Source of the DNA: Elusimicrobiota bacterium
GTDB taxonomy: Bacteria; Elusimicrobiota; Elusimicrobia; FEN-1173
Length of the DNA: 5,131 nt
Direction of reading: 5' to 3'
Assembly (NCBI GenBank): GCA_016207625.1
Contig: JACQPF010000006.1
Span: forward strand, 1-5,131
Shown: in pieces, positions 1 through 5,131 of the stretch
Layout of the letters: every line of letters begins with the position of its first letter
Numbering within the stretch: the stretch's first letter is position 1
The notes under the pieces: model-generated
Told to the model about the DNA's origin: nothing
The model's database searches: none
What the model saw: the letters and a program-made list of their open reading frames with translations, nothing else
Position numbers and translations under genes: made by a program

Positions 1-864
1 ACTCTTCTCCGCCGCGCGGACGGTGTTCCACAAAAGCATGGCCACGGTCATCTTTCCGACGCCCCCAGGCACCGGCGTGATGGCGCCGGCCACTTCCTTC
101 ACGTTCTCAAAATCCACGTCGCCGGCCAAACCGGTCGGAAGCCGGTTTACGCCCACATCGATCACGACGGCCCCTCTTTTCACCATGTCGGCCTTCACGA
201 ACCTCGGAACGCCGATGGCCGCGACCAAAACGTCCGCCCGCCGGCACATCTGCGCCATGTCCCTCGTGCGAGAGTGGCAGAGAGACACCGTAGCGTCCGC
301 GGCCAAGAGCAGGAAAGCGAGAGGCTTCCCCACCAATTGCGAGCGTCCGAGCACCACGGCGGCAGCCCCCGAAAGGGCCACTCCGTTTTGCTCCAACAAT
401 TCCATCACGCCGGCCGGAGTGCAGGGGAGAGGGATCCCGGAAGAAAGCACGTCCTTCCAGCTCTTCAATTGCATCCATTGACCTTGGTTGGAAGGATGCA
501 GGCCGTCGGCGTCTTTTTTGGGGTCCAAAACCGACAGGACGTGTTCCGCTCGAAAGTGCTTTGGCAAAGGCAACTGCACGATAATGCCGTGCACCGCGGG
601 ATCTTGATTGAGCTCTTGCACCTTCCCGATGAGCGCCGCCTCCGAGACCGACGCCGGCAGAGGCACGTGGATGGACTTCAAACCGTTGGCTTTGCAAGAC
701 TTGATCTTTTGACCCACATACACCGCCGAGGCCGGGTCTTCTCCCACAAGCACCGTCGCCAGGCCGGGCGTGATCCCGCGCGCGGACAATTCCTTGGCCT
801 TGGATTGAACCCTTTCATAAACACGCGCCGCGGCGGTTTTTCCGTCCAGGAGGGCGGCGCTCAT
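1..864 (-). CDS. folD: Bifunctional methylenetetrahydrofolate dehydrogenase / methenyl-THF cyclohydrolase FolD (3' end cut by window edge)
   Basis: FolD is a cytosolic enzyme that oxidises 5,10-methylene-THF with NAD(P)+ and hydrolyses the methenyl product to 10-formyl-THF, supplying one-carbon units for purines and formyl-Met. I read 288 codons with no stop before the edge. The family is usually about 280-300 residues, so only a few residues are missing. Visible motifs: YVGQK at 49-53 (catalytic Tyr49 and Lys53), QLPLP at 97-101, KKDADGLH at 116-123, PCTPAGV at 147-153, the Rossmann nucleotide-binding stretch VVLGRSQLVGKP at 170-181, CHSRT at 196-200, IDVGVNR at 235-241 and PVPGGVGKMT at 264-273. 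The last motif normally reads GGVGPMT, so Lys271 replaces the usual Pro. The ATG at 864 overlaps the TGA of the upstream exonuclease (ATGA). AAAGAGG lies 7 nt upstream, so translational coupling is likely. Identification is near certain from the motifs. Confidence 0.97.
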   Translation of the reverse strand, partial: MSAALLDGKTAAARVYERVQSKAKELSARGITPGLATVLVGEDPASAVYVGQKIKSCKANGLKSIHVPLPASVSEAALIGKVQELNQDPAVHGIIVQLPLPKHFRAEHVLSVLDPKKDADGLHPSNQGQWMQLKSWKDVLSSGIPLPCTPAGVMELLEQNGVALSGAAAVVLGRSQLVGKPLAFLLLAADATVSLCHSRTRDMAQMCRRADVLVAAIGVPRFVKADMVKRGAVVIDVGVNRLPTGLAGDVDFENVKEVAGAITPVPGGVGKMTVAMLLWNTVRAAEKS

Positions 865-878
865 GTTTTCGCCTCTTT
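861..878 (-). promoter_or_regulatory. folD ribosome binding site and ATGA stop-start overlap
   Basis: AAAGAGG (878 to 872) lies 7 nt before the folD ATG, within the last codons of the exonuclease gene. The ATG (864-862) shares bases with the exonuclease TGA (863-861). This arrangement typically couples translation of the second gene to the first and shows that the two are in one transcript. Confidence 0.75.
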
Positions 879-1352
879 CCGGCTCACGATGCCGAGACGA
901 ATGGCCAGGCTTTCCAAATTCTCCACGTCCTCCCGGTTGTATCGAAGGAGGACGTCCAGGGCCTCTTTCTCTCCCGCTCGGACGAACCGGTCCCACAGGC
1001 GGATCGCTTCAAGCCCGTTGACGCCCTCGGTGTCGCGGTGGATGCCCAGGGTCTGCTCGACTTTCTTCAAGCCGCCGTAGAGAGAATGGGCCCAGCAGTC
1101 ATGCATCAAATCGCGATGGCGGAACTCATGCACCAGATCCAATTTCATTTGCTCCTTGATGATCGGCAAATCGAAACGCGCGCCGTTGTAGGTGAAGAGC
1201 ATGCGGATCCCCTGAAGGTATTGACGGAGCTGCTCCGCGGACAGGTCCGGTGAGATCCATTGCCGGGAACCGAGGTCCGGCCGGAACACGCCGACGACCG
1301 TGATCCTCATGCGCCAGTCGGTTTCGATGTCCAGATAGGCGCGAGGGGACAT
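861..1352 (-). CDS. YprB-like RNase H-fold DEDD 3'-5' exonuclease domain protein
   Basis: This 163-residue protein is a single RNase H-fold exonuclease domain. The acidic motifs are in order: YLDIET at 6-11 (Asp8, Glu10), TYNGARFDLPII at 54-65 (Asp61), the DLMHDCW region from 81, and LRYNREDVENL at 136-146 (Tyr138 and Asp142, the YxxxD arrangement of DEDDy enzymes). The middle stretch GGLKKVEQTLGI (93-104) is typical of the ribonuclease H-like YprB family. Members use two metal ions to cut nucleic acid from the 3' end; their cellular substrate is poorly known. I chose the ATG at 1352 because AAGAGG lies 5 nt upstream and the domain begins at once. The reading frame stays open far upstream inside the kinase gene, and a GTG at 1388 would overlap the kinase stop but has no ribosome binding site. 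The gap to the kinase is 32 bp and the stop overlaps folD by 4 bp. There is no signal peptide, so it is cytosolic. Confidence 0.88.
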   Translation of the reverse strand: MSPRAYLDIETDWRMRITVVGVFRPDLGSRQWISPDLSAEQLRQYLQGIRMLFTYNGARFDLPIIKEQMKLDLVHEFRHRDLMHDCWAHSLYGGLKKVEQTLGIHRDTEGVNGLEAIRLWDRFVRAGEKEALDVLLRYNREDVENLESLAIRLGIVSRKEAKT

Positions 1353-1363
1353 GTCCCCCTCTT
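1353..1363 (-). promoter_or_regulatory. Ribosome binding site that decides the exonuclease start
   Basis: The minus strand reads AAGAGGGGGAC immediately before the ATG at 1352, giving AAGAGG a 5-nt spacing. It supports ATG 1352 over the many upstream in-frame start codons that lie inside the kinase gene. Confidence 0.7.
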
Positions 1364-1384
1364 GGCCAATGGCGAGCCTCCGCC

Positions 1385-2263
1385 TCACGGAACCCACAAC
1401 CGGACCTTCTCCGGCAGGATCTTGAGCTCCAAACGCGGGACGCCCATCTCCGGCGGCGGTTCGCCGTCGGCCTGCGGCCAAACCGGTGTTTCCGTTTCCA
1501 GAGCGATTTTCGTGACGCTCAATTTTGACAATTTGCTGTCGAAGAGCGGGAAACCCAGCCGCCCCCAGAGCAGCCGGAACGCCAGCCGCGCCTTGGAGCG
1601 GGCCGGGACGAAATACAGCCGGAGCAGGCCCTCTTCCGGTGAAATCTCTTTTTCGAAAAAAAGCCCTCCGGAGAAAAAAGGCGCATTGCAGAATAAAGCC
1701 ATATAGCAAATTCCCTGCATCTGCCCGTCGGCCCATCGCGCCGTGAACCGGATGGGCTGAAAAGACTTCAGCGCGTTCCAGGCGCCCTCTTTTGTTGTTG
1801 ATGGTGTCGGGGAGCGGCCGATGCCGGCATTATTTATGAATATATCCTCCCCGGACGACCAGGCCATGTGGCCCAGGGACAATGACGCCAGGCGGCCCTC
1901 CGGAACGGCGGCTTCCCACCGCCGCCAGAAATATTTCGAGAGCTGATAACGCCGGGCCAAGTCGTTGCACGTCCCCGTCGGCACGAGCGCGAGTTCAAGA
2001 CGGTTGAGCGCGTTTCGTTTCCAAAGGCCCTTCACCACGCGATGGAAGGTGCCGTCCCCTCCCCAAACCACGAGCCGTTGGACGTTTTCCCGAAGGACCC
2101 AATCCAGGATCGTTTCCGTGTGCTGGGGATGGTCGCGGGACACCCAGGCCCAGGGAGCCATTTTGGTTAAACTTTCCGTCATGGCCCGAGCCCATCCGTG
2201 TTCGGAAGGCGAAGGGTTCAGGAGATGGAAGACGGCAGGCATCGAATCGGTTGATGTCCGCAT
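1385..2263 (-). CDS. Diacylglycerol kinase family lipid kinase (YegS/DgkB-like)
   Basis: The encoded 292 residues match the usual length of bacterial soluble diacylglycerol/lipid kinases, which phosphorylate diacylglycerol (or a related lipid) with ATP at the inner membrane face and recycle it to phosphatidate. Seen in order: an N-terminal HLLNPSPSEHGW strand (13-24; the family has NPxSG), the nucleotide-binding GGDGTF at 68-73, PTGTCNDLARR at 95-105, INNAGIG at 143-149, then the C-terminal beta domain with NAPFFSGG, SPEEGLLRLYFVP, a QADGEPP segment and a final LPEKVRLWVP, all family hallmarks. After GGDGT the family usually has xxEV; here it is HRV. No membrane helix is evident. Start: ATG 2263 has an in-frame TGA two codons upstream; ATG 2242 (residue 8, MPAVFHLLNP) is also plausible. 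Neither has a clear Shine-Dalgarno sequence. The gene follows the barrel gene by 59 bp and precedes the exonuclease by 32 bp. The exact lipid substrate cannot be read from sequence. Confidence 0.92.
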   Translation of the reverse strand: MRTSTDSMPAVFHLLNPSPSEHGWARAMTESLTKMAPWAWVSRDHPQHTETILDWVLRENVQRLVVWGGDGTFHRVVKGLWKRNALNRLELALVPTGTCNDLARRYQLSKYFWRRWEAAVPEGRLASLSLGHMAWSSGEDIFINNAGIGRSPTPSTTKEGAWNALKSFQPIRFTARWADGQMQGICYMALFCNAPFFSGGLFFEKEISPEEGLLRLYFVPARSKARLAFRLLWGRLGFPLFDSKLSKLSVTKIALETETPVWPQADGEPPPEMGVPRLELKILPEKVRLWVP

Positions 2264-2284
2264 ATTTCAGATCATTTGAGCTTA

Positions 2285-2299
2285 TTTTTCTGCGAAAAA
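2285..2299. repeat. A+T-rich inverted repeat between the barrel and kinase genes
   Basis: The minus strand reads TTTTTCGCAGAAAAA, a 6-bp stem with a 3-nt loop in the 59-bp gap. The stem is nearly all A-T and is not followed by a T run, so it is not a convincing terminator. It could be a weak leader hairpin or a chance palindrome. Confidence 0.3.
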
Positions 2300-2322
2300 C
2301 AATGTCCCGTTGAACATGGCGG

Positions 2323-3384
2323 CTATTTCCCGCGTTTCGCCCGAAGGTCGAGGAAAGCGCGTTGCACCGCGCCCCAAACTTCCCCCGGGTTTTCCGCGAG
2401 GACCGTGTCCAAAAGCGCCCCGCCGTCATAACTCCAGGCCGCGATGTGCGTGACCCCGGCCTCCGAGGCCGCAAGGCAAGCTTTCTCGATTTCCCATTCG
2501 GCGCCCTTGGGCAGCCGCATGGCTTGGATCCATACCTGTCCTCCCTTACCGGCGGGACGGACCGCGTCCATCACCCGCTCCGCGAAATGACTCACATGCG
2601 CGGCCGGGTTCCTCTGCTGTCGGGGGGGCCACCTCCAATACGGATCGCAACCGAAGATGTCCAAGGACGGAAGAGAAGCCAAATCGTTCCAAATCCTCTC
2701 GTATTCTTTATATCCTTCGAAGGCATATAGGCAGAGAGCGTTCCTCAGGCCCTTTTTCCGCGAGAACCCCATGAGCTCTTCCAGGAAGTCGTGCAGGAGG
2801 GCTCGGCGGAAATCCCGCGCCTCATCGTCCAGGCGGGACGGCAGGGCCCGGCCGTATTTCCGGCGGAAGAGGGCGTCGCAGGCGGAACAATTGCAGGAGT
2901 ATATTCCCTCCCACTCCAGATCCCAGTGGAAATAGACGTGGGGCTCGTCCCAAAAAATCACTTGCGCCCCCATCTCCGCCACCGTGAGGACCCATTCCTT
3001 CATGAAATTGCGGAACCTCGAGCTGTTCAGGCAAGCGGCCGGAACGCGGCGGCCGTTGGAAAGCACCTGCCAATCCTCCGGGTGGTCCAAAAGGAATTTG
3101 GACAACGCCTCGCCGCCGAAAACGCCTCCCAGTCCCCAAGGGTCCGCCCAGACCTCGAGGCCGAGGCGCCGGGTCGCGGAGAAAATGGAGGCGAGAGCCG
3201 CCTTGTGGTAATACAGGTCCGCTTCGCTCATCGTGTGGACCACATAATCGCAGCATTCGGCCAAAATGGCCATGTCCTTGTTCGTGTGATTCAAGAACCG
3301 GTTGCCGAAATAGGCGGCCCCCATTTGCGGGTGCGCGGGGCCGATTTTTTCCGTACGTGCGGAAATCATGCTCGGCTTTTCCAT
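2323..3384 (-). CDS. Uncharacterised (beta/alpha)-barrel, glycoside hydrolase-like protein with W-D-E-P-H and CxCxxC motifs
   Basis: From the ATG at 3384 the protein has 353 residues, no signal peptide and no membrane helix. The repeated pattern of beta strands ending in charged or aromatic residues suggests a TIM barrel: GAAYFG (22-27), YVVHT (47-51), LEVWADPWGLGGVFGGE (76-92), QVIFWDEPHVYFHW (141-154), LCLYAFEG (217-224), LDIFGCDPYW (241-250), VWIQAM (284-289), IAAWSYDGG (314-322). Glu147 in WDEPH at a strand end is a candidate catalytic acid, as in many glycoside hydrolase barrels. CNCSACDALFRRKYGRALP (164-182) resembles the CxCxxCxxxFxxxYG segment of several putative glycosyl hydrolase families and could bind a metal. 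I recognise no characterised enzyme, so the substrate is unknown. Start is uncertain: the frame opens at ATG 3495, but the first 37 residues look non-coding and the TATAAT lies inside them. AAGGAG sits 15 nt before ATG 3384. ATG 3369 and ATG 3324 are alternatives. Confidence 0.85.
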   Translation of the reverse strand: MEKPSMISARTEKIGPAHPQMGAAYFGNRFLNHTNKDMAILAECCDYVVHTMSEADLYYHKAALASIFSATRRLGLEVWADPWGLGGVFGGEALSKFLLDHPEDWQVLSNGRRVPAACLNSSRFRNFMKEWVLTVAEMGAQVIFWDEPHVYFHWDLEWEGIYSCNCSACDALFRRKYGRALPSRLDDEARDFRRALLHDFLEELMGFSRKKGLRNALCLYAFEGYKEYERIWNDLASLPSLDIFGCDPYWRWPPRQQRNPAAHVSHFAERVMDAVRPAGKGGQVWIQAMRLPKGAEWEIEKACLAASEAGVTHIAAWSYDGGALLDTVLAENPGEVWGAVQRAFLDLRAKRGK

Positions 3385-3399
3385 AGGACGCTTTTCATT

Positions 3400-3405
3400 C
3401 TCCTT
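3400..3405 (-). promoter_or_regulatory. Shine-Dalgarno-like AAGGAG before the barrel gene
   Basis: The minus strand reads AAGGAG. It is 15 nt from the chosen ATG at 3384, longer than the usual 5-10 nt, and only 1 nt from an out-of-frame ATG at 3398. It is the only strong ribosome binding site in the region, so it favours a start near 3384 over the far upstream ATG at 3495. Confidence 0.45.
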
Positions 3406-3409
3406 ATTT

Positions 3410-3532
3410 TCAGCGGCGTTGGGAGCTCCCTCTATGATGGATGGGATTGGCGGGCGATCGGTGGAGTCGTCGGACAATATTATAACGTATTCCATTTGCG
3501 AATAGGGACGTATTTTGAGGTTCCCGCGTCAT
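3410..3532 (-). CDS. Possible 40-residue small protein between the sulfatase-like and barrel genes
   Basis: An ATG at 3532 overlaps the TGA of the sulfatase-like gene (ATGA), and GGAG lies 6 nt upstream, inside that gene's last codons. The frame runs 40 codons to TGA at 3410, and AAGGAG follows a few bases later, ahead of the barrel gene. It would fill most of the gap and resembles a translationally coupled small gene. Against this, the product is very rich in Arg, Asn, His and Ser, with no hydrophobic core, membrane helix or known motif, and the TATAAT and the direct repeat fall inside it. It may be a chance frame across an intergenic promoter region. Confidence 0.2.
   Translation of the reverse strand: MTREPQNTSLFANGIRYNIVRRLHRSPANPIHHRGSSQRR
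3479..3484 (-). promoter_or_regulatory. Candidate -10 element for the barrel gene
   Basis: The minus strand reads a perfect TATAAT here, in an A+T-rich island within otherwise GC-rich DNA, just downstream of the sulfatase-like gene. Transcription would start near 3472, leaving a leader of about 88 nt before ATG 3384. No good TTGACA-like -35 sits at 16-18 bp (the best offset reads CCCTAT), so an activator may be needed or the match may be accidental. Confidence 0.4.
3485..3514 (-). repeat. Direct repeat AATACGT (two copies, 23-nt period) beside the TATAAT
   Basis: AATACGT occurs on the minus strand at 3514-3508 and 3491-3485. The second copy abuts the TATAAT and the first lies just upstream of the -35 region. 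Repeats about two helical turns apart around a promoter can be a regulator's binding sites, but seven bases is short and chance is possible. Confidence 0.25.
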
Positions 3533-5131
3533 TCCTCTCTCCAGAACGCCTCAGGGATCCAATATCCGTTCTGAGGACGCCAGCCCGGCTCCCGCGACAA
3601 TGCGCGGAAGAGAACTTCTTTCAACTCCTTCACCCGTATTGCGCCGTCGGCCGTTTCCGCCAAATTCCGGATCCCAGCGGGATCGACGCCGGAATTGAAG
3701 TATTCATAAACCACTCCTTGGCGCGTGGGTATGTAAACGAGGCGTTCCCCGCCCAGTTGAACCATGCGGTGTTTGGCCAACAAGACATGGTCCTCCCACC
3801 GGGAGCCTATGCGGAAGCGGCCTTCTGTCTCGTCGAATTCCAGGATTTCCTCGACCTCCGGATAAGGAATGCGTTCCGCCGGGATCCCAGGCCCATCGTC
3901 CGTGGAAGGCCATAAGCCGGTTTCCGAATAGGCGGCGAAGAATTCATCCGCAGGAAGGCTGAAATCCCTTTGATGCAGCGGGAACCCTTCCATGTCCTCG
4001 GGGACGGGGATCCCGACCAAACTGAGGAGTGTGGGCGCAATGTCTTGCGTACGAACGGGTTCCGTCACCCACTTCGGCGCGGATCGTTGCCGGGGTTCAT
4101 TGATCACCAAGGGAGCCGCCAAGACGTCCATCCCCTTTAAATGTTTTCCATGGCCTTGCCCCAGCCCCATTTCAAAGAGGTGCTCTCCATGGTTGGACCA
4201 AAGCACGACCAACGTGTTGTCCGCCAAGCGGTTCCTCTTCAGGGCGCTCAAGATCCGTCCCACCGCGTCATCCACCGCGCGGACGTTCGCCTCATAAAGC
4301 CGGCGGGCCCGGACGCGATCCATGGGAGACAAAGAGGAACGCCGTTTTCGTGAAAGAGGCATGGCGTATTTGCATGGGCCGTCATATTCGCCCATGTCCC
4401 GATAGAGGTCCAGCGAATGAGCCGCGTAGGGGTCGTGGAGCGCCGAAAAATAGACCATGAAGAAAAACTTCTCCCGGGCCCGCAGAGCCCGCAGCGCCGG
4501 CACGGCTTCCTCCGCCAACAGGGAAGGATCGGAAAGTCCGAGAGAATTCCTCAAAGACGGGAAGAACCGCCGCCCCCATATTCCGGACAGGTACGGCAGG
4601 ACATGGACCTGCCGGAGAAGGACCTGGAGACGACGCTGGCGAACGGCGTGGAAATCGGCGGACTGAACCTGATCAAATTCCTTTGTGAGGTGAGAGAAGA
4701 AGTCTCCCGCGAAATCCGTCAAGACGCGGGTCGTGTAGCCCCGCCGTTTCAAAAGAGCCGGCAGGCTGGTCGGCCCTAAGGATAAGTCTTGCCCGGGGGA
4801 AAAGGAATGGCGGATCCCATGCGTCAACGGTGTCCGCCCCGTGAAGAGCGTCATCAGGGGGCCGGCGGTGTCCGCCAGGGGAGGGATGCAATATGAATAC
4901 GTTCGTCCGGATTGCACCAGTTCGTTCATGTTCGGAGTCAGGGCGCCGCCGCCCCGCGAGATCTTCAGCATGTCCGACCGGAGCGAATCCACCCCGATCA
5001 CAAGGATATTGGGGCCTTCGTTTTTGGGAGCGTGGAAACGGAGAACGCCCCGCACTCCGACCGCGGCCGCGAGGAGCGCAAAACCGAGCACCACGCCCGC
5101 CAAACGGGTCGGCCGGCTCAAGTGGCTGTAC
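3529..5131 (-). CDS. Membrane-anchored or exported sulfatase-like protein, alkaline phosphatase superfamily, with Thr at the nucleophile position
   Basis: Read from the TTG at 5121 the protein has 530 residues. The frame has no stop up to the window edge and no ribosome binding site is visible, so the true start may lie outside. Residues 7-23 form one hydrophobic segment after two arginines (signal anchor or signal peptide), putting the domain outside the cytoplasm. Sulfatase-fold landmarks follow: PNILVIGVDSLRSD at 37-50 (metal ligand Asp45), DTAGPLMTLFTGRTPLTHGIR at 84-104, LHDPY at 228-232, YEANVRAVDDAVGRIL at 276-291, NTLVVLWSNHGEHL at 302-315, GHGKHL at 323-328 and RTQDIAPTLLSLVGIP at 357-372. 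Classical sulfatases have Cys or Ser (C/SxPxR) matured to formylglycine; here Thr85 aligns with it, as in phosphotransferases and phosphatases of the superfamily, and the SDHG motif reads SNHG (Asn310). A phosphotransferase, phosphatase or degenerate homologue is as likely as a sulfatase. The last 150 or so residues are not recognised. Confidence 0.9.
   Translation of the reverse strand, partial: YSHLSRPTRLAGVVLGFALLAAAVGVRGVLRFHAPKNEGPNILVIGVDSLRSDMLKISRGGGALTPNMNELVQSGRTYSYCIPPLADTAGPLMTLFTGRTPLTHGIRHSFSPGQDLSLGPTSLPALLKRRGYTTRVLTDFAGDFFSHLTKEFDQVQSADFHAVRQRRLQVLLRQVHVLPYLSGIWGRRFFPSLRNSLGLSDPSLLAEEAVPALRALRAREKFFFMVYFSALHDPYAAHSLDLYRDMGEYDGPCKYAMPLSRKRRSSLSPMDRVRARRLYEANVRAVDDAVGRILSALKRNRLADNTLVVLWSNHGEHLFEMGLGQGHGKHLKGMDVLAAPLVINEPRQRSAPKWVTEPVRTQDIAPTLLSLVGIPVPEDMEGFPLHQRDFSLPADEFFAAYSETGLWPSTDDGPGIPAERIPYPEVEEILEFDETEGRFRIGSRWEDHVLLAKHRMVQLGGERLVYIPTRQGVVYEYFNSGVDPAGIRNLAETADGAIRVKELKEVLFRALSREPGWRPQNGYWIPEAFWREE

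Noticed and set aside
107..697. A 196-codon minus-strand frame overlapping folD
   Set aside because: It is an Arg/Gly-rich shadow in another frame of folD, whose own frame carries all the expected motifs but lacks a stop within the window.
1353..1736. Upstream extension of the exonuclease frame to give a 291-residue protein
   Set aside because: The extra 128 residues lie inside the kinase gene in another frame, show only Ala/Gly/Arg-rich shadow sequence, and a good ribosome binding site precedes ATG 1352.
2282..2317. Eleven-residue frame in the gap before the kinase gene, possible leader peptide
   Set aside because: It has no ribosome binding site, no regulatory codon run and no attenuator-like terminator; it is too short to support.
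3507..3526. Imperfect hairpin after the sulfatase-like gene as a terminator
   Set aside because: The stem is five pairs with a bulge and no T run follows, so it does not meet the pattern of a rho-independent terminator.
2791..3915. A 374-codon open frame on the plus strand
   Set aside because: It lies antisense to two genes with clear family motifs and crosses the gap between them; its translation shows no domain. It is a by-product of GC-rich codon use on the minus strand.
2323..5131. A polysaccharide-degradation locus formed by the sulfatase-like and barrel genes
   Set aside because: The sulfatase-like protein lacks the formylglycine residue, the barrel protein has no export signal, and there is no transporter, SusC/D pair or second recognisable glycosidase in the window.

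Overview
This is a gene-dense, GC-rich bacterial segment (about 60% G+C by eye). All five substantial genes lie on the minus strand, so in transcription order they run from the right edge to the left. Nothing identifies the species. The folD, exonuclease and lipid kinase cluster with short gaps, together with an exported sulfatase-like protein, fits an uncultured diderm lineage such as Elusimicrobiota or Omnitrophota, but that is only a guess.

Layout in transcription order: (1) an alkaline-phosphatase-superfamily, sulfatase-like protein with an N-terminal membrane segment (3529 to the right edge, 5' end probably incomplete); (2) a gap of about 140 bp holding a TATAAT element, a 7-bp direct repeat and a possible 40-codon small ORF; (3) a soluble (beta/alpha)-barrel protein of unknown function with a W-D-E-P-H motif and a CxCxxC motif (2323..3384); (4) a YegS/DagK-type diacylglycerol kinase (1385..2263); (5) a small YprB-like DEDD exonuclease (861..1352); (6) folD, the bifunctional methylene-THF dehydrogenase/cyclohydrolase, which runs off the left edge (1..864).

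The last three genes are close together (32-bp gap, then a 4-bp ATGA overlap) and very probably co-transcribed. They combine lipid phosphate recycling, nucleic acid processing and one-carbon metabolism. This looks like a housekeeping operon and not a dedicated pathway. The sulfatase-like and barrel genes could suggest glycan or envelope work, but no shared substrate can be read from the sequence.

The points most worth attention are the altered active site of the sulfatase-like protein (Thr at the nucleophile position, Asn for a metal-binding Asp), the uncharacterised barrel family, and the unclear start region of the barrel gene. No RNA genes, CRISPR arrays, insertion sequences or convincing rho-independent terminators were seen.
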